This document shows positions 1 to 5,807 of a DNA stretch of 7,370 nt, in pieces. How positions within the stretch are numbered: position 1 is the first letter of the stretch; the number at the start of each line of letters is the position of its first letter. Both the position numbers and the translations under genes were made by a program. The DNA is from Pseudomonadota bacterium. GTDB taxonomy: Bacteria; Pseudomonadota; Gammaproteobacteria; Burkholderiales; Burkholderiaceae_C. The notes under the pieces were generated by a model that searched no databases, was not told the origin of the DNA, and saw nothing but the letters and a program-made list of their open reading frames with translations. The stretch spans positions 1-7,370 of the forward strand of contig JAUPTP010000102.1 of the NCBI GenBank assembly GCA_030918015.1. The letters are read 5' to 3'.

Positions 1-140
1 ACCAGCGGCTCGGCCGGGCTGGCCTCCTCGCCGCCGCCGCAGCCGGCCGCCAGCAGCGCGGCGCCCAGCAGCGCAGCCCCGGTGCGCGAGCGCCGGAGCA
101 GGAAAGAAGGGCGAGAGGGCAGGGACGGGGTCGGGCGCAT
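1..140 (-). CDS. Putative lipoprotein, N-terminal part only (runs off the left edge)
   Basis: Reading left from an ATG at 140 gives an open frame of 46 codons to the window edge. The product begins with an Arg/Pro-rich n-region (two adjacent Arg at residues 16-17). A hydrophobic Ala/Leu/Gly segment follows at residues 21-33 and ends in a lipobox, LLAAGC, with the lipidated Cys at residue 34. After the Cys come three Gly and a Glu/Ala/Pro-rich stretch, the usual flexible tether. This is a type II signal peptide, so the product should be exported and anchored by its N-terminal Cys. Position +2 is Gly, not Asp, which by the enterobacterial Lol rule would favour the outer membrane. The mature domain is outside the window, so no function can be given. 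No good Shine-Dalgarno sequence precedes the ATG. The gene is on the same strand as hsdM but separated by 171 bases, so it is probably ordinary host sequence outside the defence operon. Confidence 0.6.
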   Translation of the reverse strand, partial: MRPTPSLPSRPSFLLRRSRTGAALLGAALLAAGCGGGEEASPAEPL

Positions 141-198
141 GGGCGGGATCTTCTGGCGTCGAAGATGCCCGACCCGCCGGCCGCCGACAAGGCGCAGC

Positions 199-211
199 CG
201 GTTTGAAACCG
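199..211. repeat. Short perfect palindrome CGGTTTGAAACCG, possible operator
   Basis: Two 6-base arms, CGGTTT and AAACCG, flank a single central G. The match ends at both sides (198 and 212 do not pair). It lies about 59 bases upstream of the lipoprotein start and is A/T-rich against a GC-rich background. A small dyad there could bind a dimeric regulator. One 13-base palindrome is weak evidence, and no regulator gene is nearby. Confidence 0.3.
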
Positions 212-256
212 TGCCGGACCGCAAGAGGTGTTGCGGGGGTGTGACCGTGTGTGTCC

Positions 257-270
257 CGCCGTTCACGGCG
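257..270. other. Small GC hairpin (5-bp stem, 4-base loop) downstream of hsdM
   Basis: The sequence reads cgccg-ttca-cggcg: a perfect 5-bp stem closing a tetraloop, about 42 bases past the hsdM stop codon. It could help slow or stabilise the 3' end of the operon transcript. No T-rich tail follows it on the minus strand, so it does not qualify as a standard intrinsic terminator. In DNA this GC-rich such stems can arise by chance. Confidence 0.25.
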
Positions 271-289
271 CCGGGGTGGTGCGTGTCCG

Positions 290-311
290 GAGCGTCACGG
301 GAGCGTCACGG
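290..311. repeat. 11-base tandem duplication abutting the hsdM stop codon
   Basis: GAGCGTCACGG occurs twice head to tail, at 290-300 and 301-311, directly next to the hsdM stop (plus-strand tca at 312-314). The two copies are identical. It looks like a local slippage duplication at the 3' edge of the operon. No function is claimed. Confidence 0.6.
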
Positions 312-2294
312 TCAGGCGGCTCGGTCTGCGGGCAAGGGTTGCGCCATCAGTCCGCGCAGCCGGGCCAGGGCCTCGCCGACCGTTCGCCCGTGGCGCTCGA
401 TGGCGTCGAGGATGTCGGCCGGGGTGCGGGTGTCCTGGGTGGTGCGCGCGTTCGGGTTGACCGCCTTGAGGTCGAAGGCGGCCGCGTCGATCGCCGTCGC
501 GCGGGCGTCGGCCTCGCGGGCGGCTTTCTCCGCCGCCTGGATGGCCTGTTGGCAGGCCTCGATGTCGGCCTGTGGCACCGGCCGCGTCTTCTTCAGTGCG
601 GCGAGCCGGGTCTTCAGCGCCACCGCCTGCTCGCGCCATCGGGCGGCCTCGGCGTCATGGGGCGCCTTGTCGGCCTGGGCCTGGGCGCGGCGGGCGGCGA
701 TGTCCACCGTCCACGAATAGTCGCTGTCCGCCTCGGGCTGGCTGCGCCGGGCCAGCAGGCGGGCGAAGCTCGGGAAGGGCTGGCCGGCGTGGCGTTCATG
801 CCAGTCCTCGACCAGCGTGGCGGGCAGGGCCGCGTCGTCCAGCAGCGTGAAGTCGTCGGCCCAGCCGAAGTGGGCCAGCGTCATCGGGGTCTTCTTGCCG
901 ACCTTGACATGCGAGAGGTCGTAGTACCAGGTGCGCTCGGTCGGTCGGCCCTTGGTGAAGAACAGCAGGTTGGTCTTCACGCCCGCGCCGGCCGTCGAGA
1001 ACACGCCGCCCGGCAGGCTGACGATGCACCACAGGTCGCATTCGTCCAGCAGCCGGCGCTTGGTCTCGACGAAGGCGCTTTCGTTGGTGCGGAACAGCAG
1101 GCCCTCGTCGAACACCACGCCGCAGCGGCCGCCGGCAAAGCCCTCCTCGGGCTCGGGGGCCGACAGCTCGTCGAGGATCTGCTGCAGGAACAGCACCTGC
1201 GTGGCGCTGCTCGGGATGTCGTAGCGGCCCTGGGTCGAGGCGCTTTCCTTGCCGCCGAAGGGCGGGTTGGTCAGGATCACGTCGAAGGTGGCCGGGGCCT
1301 GCTCGAACAGGCCGGCGTAGGTCGGCAGGTCGGCCAGGGTGTTGCCGTGCCAGAGGTTGGGCTGGTCGATGCCGTGCAGCACCAGATTGGCCAGCGCGAT
1401 CGGGAAGACGAGGTTTTCCTTCTCTCGCCCGAAGAAGGTCTCGTGGCGCAGGCGCTCCAGGTCGATGCTCAGGGCCTCGTCGCCCATGCGCGCCTTCATC
1501 CACTCGAAGGACTGGGCCAGGAAGCCGCCGGTGCCGCAGCACGGGTCGTAGACCGTCTCGCCGAAGGTCGGGTTCAGCGTCGCCACGACGGCGCGCACCA
1601 CCTCGCGCGGGGTGAAGAACTGGCCGCCGTCGGAGTTCTTCTCGCCCATCTTCAGCAGCAGATCCTCGTAGACCTGCGACAGCGTGAAGGTGTGGGTGTC
1701 GTCGAGCTGCTCGACGTCGATGGCGTGCAGCCGGTCGAGGATGTCGGTGAAGTCGCCTTCCGTGTCGACGCGCACGCGCTCCACGGCCGTCATCAGCCGG
1801 CCGATGACGCGCTGCTTCGGTGTGGCGTCCGGGTTGGGGCGGCCGTCGGGCAGGGTGGCCAGGCGGTGCAGGTGGGGCAGCAGTTCCTTGTTGACGAACT
1901 CGATCAGCGCGCCGATGCGCTGCTCGCCCAGGGCCTTGCGCTTCCAGCCGACGGGCTGGCCTTCGGGCGTCTGCCCGACGGGCTCACCGTTGGGCAGCGT
2001 GGGCGCGGCCCAGTCCTGCCAGCGGAAGGGGGCGTGCAGCGAGGGGTGAAAGTCGCCGCCCATGGCCTCGGCCTCCGCGCGGGCGCGGCTTTCCTGGGCG
2101 TCGAGGATGCGCAGGAACAGGATCCAGGTCAGCTCGGGCACGTACTGCAACGCGCTGGTGCAGTTGGAGCGGCGCAGGATGTCGCAGACCGTTCGGATGG
2201 TGCCCGACAGGCTGGGCGGGGTGCTGGCGCTGGGGGTCGGCTTGGCGTCGGCGGGCGCGTGGGTCTCGGGGGTGGTCTTCTTGGGGCGGGGCAT
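312..2294 (-). CDS. hsdM: Type I restriction-modification system methyltransferase subunit HsdM
   Basis: This is an N6-adenine DNA methyltransferase that uses S-adenosylmethionine. With HsdS it protects host DNA, and it is also needed for restriction with HsdR. Starting from ATG 2294 the protein is 660 residues. A Pro/Lys-rich tail comes first. A helical N-terminal HsdM domain starts near residue 29. The signature GQFFTPR is at about 224-230, the SAM-binding motif DPCCGTGGF at about 250-258, and the catalytic NPPF at about 343-346. All key residues are intact and the frame is unbroken. Residues about 530-600 are Ala/Glu/Arg-rich and look like a coiled coil, followed by a conserved-looking tail. 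This makes the protein longer than a typical HsdM (roughly 480-540). Start choice: the frame is open to a TTG at 2330 directly after the MNT stop, adding 12 Pro/Lys-rich residues. ATG 2294 is preferred by codon, but neither start has a good ribosome site. It is the last gene of the operon. Confidence 0.93.
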   Translation of the reverse strand: MPRPKKTTPETHAPADAKPTPSASTPPSLSGTIRTVCDILRRSNCTSALQYVPELTWILFLRILDAQESRARAEAEAMGGDFHPSLHAPFRWQDWAAPTLPNGEPVGQTPEGQPVGWKRKALGEQRIGALIEFVNKELLPHLHRLATLPDGRPNPDATPKQRVIGRLMTAVERVRVDTEGDFTDILDRLHAIDVEQLDDTHTFTLSQVYEDLLLKMGEKNSDGGQFFTPREVVRAVVATLNPTFGETVYDPCCGTGGFLAQSFEWMKARMGDEALSIDLERLRHETFFGREKENLVFPIALANLVLHGIDQPNLWHGNTLADLPTYAGLFEQAPATFDVILTNPPFGGKESASTQGRYDIPSSATQVLFLQQILDELSAPEPEEGFAGGRCGVVFDEGLLFRTNESAFVETKRRLLDECDLWCIVSLPGGVFSTAGAGVKTNLLFFTKGRPTERTWYYDLSHVKVGKKTPMTLAHFGWADDFTLLDDAALPATLVEDWHERHAGQPFPSFARLLARRSQPEADSDYSWTVDIAARRAQAQADKAPHDAEAARWREQAVALKTRLAALKKTRPVPQADIEACQQAIQAAEKAAREADARATAIDAAAFDLKAVNPNARTTQDTRTPADILDAIERHGRTVGEALARLRGLMAQPLPADRAA

Positions 2295-2303
2295 GGGCGC
2301 AGG

Positions 2304-2315
2304 TTTTTTGGGGGG
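2304..2315. repeat. Homopolymer pair C6A6 (coding strand) ahead of the hsdM ATG
   Basis: The plus strand reads T6 (2304-2309) then G6 (2310-2315). On the transcribed gene's strand this is CCCCCC followed by AAAAAA and then C. It sits between the MNT stop and the hsdM ATG, inside the extra 12 codons if the TTG start is used. Long single-base runs are rare elsewhere in this window. The end of the tract matches the form of a -1 slippery heptamer (AAAAAAC), and such tracts can also vary in length by polymerase slippage. Confidence 0.7.
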
Positions 2316-2330
2316 ACGCGACGGCGGCAA

Positions 2331-2645
2331 TCAATCCGTGCAGAGCGGGTAGACGACCCGTGCCTGCCGGAGCACGTCGTCGCGAAAATACGGACTCAGT
2401 TCAGCGGCGGTGCGCAGATCCACCTGAATGCCGAAGGCTCTGGACAACTCGATTTCGATGGCGCTCAGACCGATCAGGCCGGGCCGTCGATCCGGCTCGA
2501 ACTCGACCAGCAGATCCATATCGCTGTCGGGTCGGGCCGTGCCTTTCAGTCGCGAGCCGAACACCGCCAGGCGCCGGATGCCGTGGCGCCGGCAGATCGG
2601 GGCCAGATCACCTGAAGACAGATGGGTCAGCGAGGGCGTGGACAT
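2331..2645 (-). CDS. Minimal nucleotidyltransferase (MNT / MntA-like), 104 residues, embedded in the type I RM operon
   Basis: This is a small nucleotidyltransferase of the DNA polymerase beta superfamily. The hallmark G-S-x10-D-x-D is exact: Gly30-Ser31, then Asp42 and Asp44 (SDMDLLVEF). The third metal-binding carboxylate is Asp76 in the strand VDLRT, so the active site appears complete. Length and layout fit the MNT family, whose studied members act as antitoxins that add AMP to a partner HEPN RNase. The N-terminus (residues 1-28) resembles the short leading helix seen before GSR in this family. The start ATG at 2645 is well fixed by AAGGAG seven bases upstream, the best ribosome site in the window. 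It lies 43 bases after hsdS, and its TGA is immediately followed, in the same frame, by the possible TTG start of hsdM. No HEPN gene is adjacent, so its target is unknown. It could modify a restriction subunit, or a HEPN protein encoded elsewhere. Confidence 0.88.
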   Translation of the reverse strand: MSTPSLTHLSSGDLAPICRRHGIRRLAVFGSRLKGTARPDSDMDLLVEFEPDRRPGLIGLSAIEIELSRAFGIQVDLRTAAELSPYFRDDVLRQARVVYPLCTD

Positions 2646-2652
2646 GTCGGGT

Positions 2653-2658
2653 CTCCTT
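2653..2658 (-). promoter_or_regulatory. Strong Shine-Dalgarno sequence AAGGAG for the MNT gene
   Basis: The plus strand ctcctt reads AAGGAG on the minus strand, with a 7-base spacer to the ATG at 2645. This fixes the MNT start and rules out the longer upstream open frame. It stands out because hsdR and hsdM have no comparable site, which suggests the MNT protein is made in relatively high amounts or independently of hsdS translation. Confidence 0.75.
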
Positions 2659-2688
2659 CGACGAGGCGCCATCTTCGGACAAGGCGGC

Positions 2689-3300
2689 TCACGGCGCCAG
2701 ATCGAACGCCTGCGCCAGCAGCCGCGCCGGCAGTTGCCGAATCTCGTCCAGTTGCGCCTGCGCCGCCCGCCGCGCCTCCTCGACCGCGGCCAGCCGCTCG
2801 CGCAACGCCCGCGCGATCCGCTGTTGTTCTCCCAACTCAGGCAGAGGAATCGGGATAGAGGTGATGACGCTCTGCGAGATGTTGCGCATCGAATCGCTGG
2901 AGCCGGACGCGAGTTCCTCGATGTGCGCACGGGCTGCCGGCGTGCGCAAGGCGTACATCAGGAACAGCTTGTCGGCCTTGGTCGGATCGACGACCAAGCG
3001 CAAGGTCTTGTCCGACAGGATGCGCTGCGGGTAATCCTTTTCGACCAGCGCCACGGCGCCGACCAGCTCGCGCGTGTTGGCGCGCGACAAAAGCAAATCG
3101 CCCGCCTTGACGCGATGGCGCTCGTCCGGTTCGTGGTTGAGCACCGCTTTGGCTTCTTCCGGGCGAAAAGCCGACCAAGAGACGGCGCTGACTTTCAGGA
3201 TGCCCAGTTCGTTTTCTCGGGCCAGAACCTCGCTGGTCTGGAAGCTTTTGCCGGCTTCGATGCTGAGCAGCACATCGCCCAGCGTTTTCTGTTTGCTCAT
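2689..3300 (-). CDS. hsdS: Type I restriction-modification specificity subunit HsdS, half-size (single TRD)
   Basis: This subunit recognises DNA and directs both methylation and cleavage. The 203-residue product has one target recognition domain (about residues 5-150). It contains typical TRD stretches: ILKVSAVSW near 34-42, GDLLLSRANT at 67-76 and LSDKTLRL at 95-102. One conserved region follows: LPELGEQQRIA at 153-163, then a long Ala/Arg/Glu helix, then LPARLLAQAF at 190-199. Ordinary HsdS proteins are about 380-460 residues with two TRDs, so this is exactly one half. It appears to be designed that way: the start overlaps the hsdR stop in ATGA, the frame is unbroken and a normal C-terminal motif precedes the stop. 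Known half-S proteins work as dimers. GAGG 11 bases upstream is a weak ribosome site, so translation is probably coupled to hsdR. The TRD-coding half (3061-3300) is about 60% GC by hand count, well below hsdR, as is common for exchanged TRDs. Confidence 0.92.
   Translation of the reverse strand: MSKQKTLGDVLLSIEAGKSFQTSEVLARENELGILKVSAVSWSAFRPEEAKAVLNHEPDERHRVKAGDLLLSRANTRELVGAVALVEKDYPQRILSDKTLRLVVDPTKADKLFLMYALRTPAARAHIEELASGSSDSMRNISQSVITSIPIPLPELGEQQRIARALRERLAAVEEARRAAQAQLDEIRQLPARLLAQAFDLAP
3297..3300 (-). other. ATGA stop/start overlap coupling hsdR to hsdS
   Basis: The hsdS ATG (3300-3298) and the hsdR TGA (3299-3297) share bases in the minus-strand tetramer ATGA. This arrangement normally means translational coupling by a terminating ribosome that restarts. 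Here it also shows that the short hsdS begins at its natural start and has not lost its front half by deletion. Confidence 0.85.
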
Positions 3301-5783
3301 GCTCCAAACAACCTCATCTTCACGTCCTTCACCACTTCCACCCCCTTGCCCAGCCCCGCCAGCGCCTTGAGCCCGCCCGCGCGGGCGATCTCGGGCACGC
3401 GCCAGAACTCGGGCGACTCCAGCGCCTCGGTGCCGCCGGCGGCGAACTGGTGCGCGAAGCCGCGCAGGACGATGGCGGTCTGGTCCGGCTGCGCCGCCAG
3501 CCACCGTGACTGCTGCGCCAGGAAGGCCTCGGCGCGCTCGCGTCGGCGCAGCGCCGGGGCCTCGTAGCCGTAGCGGGCGAACAGGTCGAAGGTGTCGAAG
3601 TCGTCCATCTGCACCAGTTCGCGCACCGCCTGGGGCGAGTAGTGTGCCCCGAGCAGATGCTCCACCAGCGCCCGGCGCCGCTTCGCCTCCACCCACAGGC
3701 CGCGGAAATCGGCCAGCGTCGCGGCTTCCGCCAGCACCCGCTCCACCATGCCGCGCCGGTATTCGTCCAGCGGCACGCGCACGTCGCGCACCACGCCGTC
3801 CACCTCGCGCGGCTGCAGGATGAAGCGCCCCAGCAGCTCGACCCCCACCGCCTCGCCCGTCACCAGCTCGGGCACGGGCGGCGGCGGCCGTCGCTCGCCG
3901 TCGCCCTCGTCATCCCCCGGGCCGCCGGAGCCGCCCGGTTTCTTGCGCCCGTTCGGGTCCGGCGTCAGGAACTCGGTCCCGAAGAGGTCGGTCACCCCGG
4001 TGTAGTCGTAGAGCCAGAACTTGTACTTGCGCGTCGGCTCGTCCAGCCGCGTGCCGCGCCCGACCATCTGATAGAACAGGATGCCCGAGGCCAGCGAGCG
4101 GAAGAACACCACCGCGTTGAGCCGCTCGATGTCCACGCCGGTCGCCAGCAGATCGACCGTGCAGGCGATGAAGCAGCGCTCGCCCGAGCCGCGCATCGGC
4201 CCGAGCAGCTCCGCGCCGCCGCTGGCGGTGCACTTGAAGGCGTAATGCTCCTTGGGCCGGCGCCCATGGCGCGCGCACCAGTCGGCGTACAGCCGCTGCA
4301 TCTGCAGGGCCACCCGGTCGGCGTGCAGGTCGCGGGTGCAGAAGATGATGACCTTCTGCTCCGGCCCGCCGCTGGCGCACAACCGCGCGAACAGGTCGGC
4401 GCACATCGCCTCGATGCGCTCGGGCAGGATCAGGTCGCTGTCGAACTGGCGCGCACCGTATTGGGGCTGAAGCTCCTCGGCCGCCATCGCCGCGCCGGTG
4501 CGCACGTCGGTGGCGCCCAGCGTCTCGATCTCCCCGCGGGTGAAGGTGCGCCCGTCGATCGAGGGTTGCAGCCGCACGATCTCGCAGGCGGCCAGATAGC
4601 CATCTTCCTGCGCCTGGATCAGCGTGTAGGCATAGACCGGCTCGCCGAAGTAGGCGATGTTGTTGGCGCTGATGCGCTCGTCCTCGGCGGCCGCCGCCTC
4701 GATGTCCGGCGCCAGCGGCCCGTGCCGGCGCGGCGCACGCAACTGGCGCGGCGTGGCGGTCAGGCCGATCTGGATCGCCTGCGGATTGCGCTGAAGCACC
4801 GCCGACCAGCGCCCCCAGGCCGAGCGGTGGCACTCGTCGATGACGATCACCGAGAAGGCGTTCTCGCCGTAGTGCCGGCTCAGGAAGCTGTCGGCGCCGG
4901 GCTCGCCGTCCTCGCCCGGCTCGCCGTCGATGCCCAGCGTCTGGTAGGTGGCGATGTGGACGCGGGCGTTGCGCGCCGCGTTGAGCCCGCCCGCCTCGGG
5001 GCGCACCGCGCGCACGCTGCCACCCGGAAACGCCCGGCCGATCTTGTCCAGCGCCTGCTCGCGCAGCTCGTCGCGGTCGCACAGGAACAGCGCCGGCTTG
5101 GCGAGCAGCCCCGCCTCGTGCAGCCGCCACAGCAGGTTGGCGGCAATCACCGTCTTGCCCGCGCCGGTGGCCAGGCTCAGCAAGGCGCGCGGCGGCGTGC
5201 CGTCCTGCTGGCAGCGCAAGACCTTCTCGAAGACCGCCCGGATGGCGGCGCTCTGGTAGTAGCGCGGCCGGTCATAGGCGCGGCTGTCGGCCTGGAACAG
5301 CATGGCCGCCGCCGGCCGGTTCAGGTCCACGCCGCTGTCGCGCACATAGCGCGCCGTCAGCTCGGCATGGGTCGGGAACTCGCTCAGCGGCCGCACCGCG
5401 TCGCCCGGCTGCTGCGTCACCCGGTCGAACTCGGCATAGCGGTGCCCGTTGGTCGAGAACAGATAGCGCACCGCGTGGCGCTGCGCCGTGCCGGCGTAGT
5501 AGCCCTTGGCCTGCTGCATGCCCTTGAGCGGGTCGGCGTGCTCGTCCTTGGCCTCGATCACGCCCACCGGCAGCGGCTCGGGCAGGCCGGGCGGGTGGAT
5601 GCACAGCAAATAGTCGGTGCGGCCCTTGCCGGAGCGTCGCCGGCCCTTCAGGTCGTCGGTCGCCAGCTCGACCGGCGCCGGGGTCTCCAGGCGCATCTTC
5701 CAGCGCTCGTCGTAGCCCTTGCTGCGCAGGACCGGGTCAATCAGCCACAGACGGGCTTCCGCCTCGTTGGATCGTGTCGTCAT
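3297..5783 (-). CDS. hsdR: Type I restriction subunit HsdR (nuclease-translocase, EcoEI-like)
   Basis: This is the ATP-dependent motor and nuclease that pulls in and cuts DNA lacking the system's methylation. The 828 residues show an N-terminal PD-(D/E)xK nuclease: Asp57 in GRTDYLL, Glu77-x-Lys79 in VIEAKD, and a QxxxY element at 91-95. The SF2 helicase follows: Walker A ATGAGKT at 205-211, DECH at 316-319, TAT at 342-344, ATGVDI at 547-552 and QMVGRGTR at 572-579. A Gly/Pro/acidic linker at about 610-640 leads to a C-terminal domain that resembles the EcoEI R C-terminal family. The length is close to EcoEI HsdR and shorter than the roughly 1000-residue EcoR124/EcoKI forms. All catalytic residues are present, so it should be active. 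The ATG at 5783 is 24 bases after the helicase stop. The only purine-rich site (AGGA) is 18 bases upstream, too far to be strong. This suggests low or coupled expression. Confidence 0.95.
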   Translation of the reverse strand: MTTRSNEAEARLWLIDPVLRSKGYDERWKMRLETPAPVELATDDLKGRRRSGKGRTDYLLCIHPPGLPEPLPVGVIEAKDEHADPLKGMQQAKGYYAGTAQRHAVRYLFSTNGHRYAEFDRVTQQPGDAVRPLSEFPTHAELTARYVRDSGVDLNRPAAAMLFQADSRAYDRPRYYQSAAIRAVFEKVLRCQQDGTPPRALLSLATGAGKTVIAANLLWRLHEAGLLAKPALFLCDRDELREQALDKIGRAFPGGSVRAVRPEAGGLNAARNARVHIATYQTLGIDGEPGEDGEPGADSFLSRHYGENAFSVIVIDECHRSAWGRWSAVLQRNPQAIQIGLTATPRQLRAPRRHGPLAPDIEAAAAEDERISANNIAYFGEPVYAYTLIQAQEDGYLAACEIVRLQPSIDGRTFTRGEIETLGATDVRTGAAMAAEELQPQYGARQFDSDLILPERIEAMCADLFARLCASGGPEQKVIIFCTRDLHADRVALQMQRLYADWCARHGRRPKEHYAFKCTASGGAELLGPMRGSGERCFIACTVDLLATGVDIERLNAVVFFRSLASGILFYQMVGRGTRLDEPTRKYKFWLYDYTGVTDLFGTEFLTPDPNGRKKPGGSGGPGDDEGDGERRPPPPVPELVTGEAVGVELLGRFILQPREVDGVVRDVRVPLDEYRRGMVERVLAEAATLADFRGLWVEAKRRRALVEHLLGAHYSPQAVRELVQMDDFDTFDLFARYGYEAPALRRRERAEAFLAQQSRWLAAQPDQTAIVLRGFAHQFAAGGTEALESPEFWRVPEIARAGGLKALAGLGKGVEVVKDVKMRLFGA

Positions 5784-5807
5784 CGTCGAGATATGTGGTT
5801 GTCCTGC

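Larger units (their letters stand above)
141..311. promoter_or_regulatory. Intergenic gap between hsdM and the lipoprotein gene; probable operon boundary
   Basis: This is the only sizeable gene-free stretch in the window. In the direction of transcription it must contain any hsdM terminator and the lipoprotein gene's promoter. It holds an 11-base tandem repeat right after the hsdM stop (290-311), a 5-bp GC hairpin with a TTCA loop (257-270) and a short perfect palindrome (199-211). No convincing -35/-10 pair, and no GC hairpin followed by a T run, was found on the minus strand. Calling it regulatory rests on position, not on recognised motifs. Confidence 0.35.

Noticed and set aside
257..311. 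Intrinsic terminator after hsdM
   Set aside because: Only a 5-bp GC stem is present and no T run follows on the minus strand, so the sequence does not support a standard terminator call.
228..2615. A 795-codon open frame on the plus strand running opposite hsdM, MNT and the gap
   Set aside because: It is antisense to genes with clear catalytic motifs. Its product is Gly/Ala/Val/Arg/Gln-rich with no recognisable domain. Long antisense frames are expected in very GC-rich DNA, where stop codons are rare.
2646..2688. Possible missed HEPN toxin gene next to MNT
   Set aside because: The gap is only 43 bases and the other neighbours are clearly HsdS and HsdM. No frame with a HEPN-like R-x4-6-H motif protein was found in the window.
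2646..2930. A longer MNT protein starting at 2930
   Set aside because: The upstream part overlaps the 3' end of hsdS out of frame and shows no domain. The ATG at 2645 has a strong ribosome site at the right distance.
2689..3300. Possible phase-variable hsdS inversion system
   Set aside because: No recombinase gene, no second or silent hsdS copy and no inverted repeats flanking the TRD were seen in the window.
3301..3696. A longer hsdS starting at 3696, which would give a 335-residue protein
   Set aside because: The extra 132 codons overlap hsdR out of frame and are low-complexity. The ATG at 3300 overlaps the hsdR stop in ATGA and begins a normal TRD.
3910..5130. A 406-codon minus-strand frame within hsdR
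   Set aside because: It is an Arg/Ala/Gly-rich shadow in another frame of hsdR, which has all its helicase motifs in the chosen frame.
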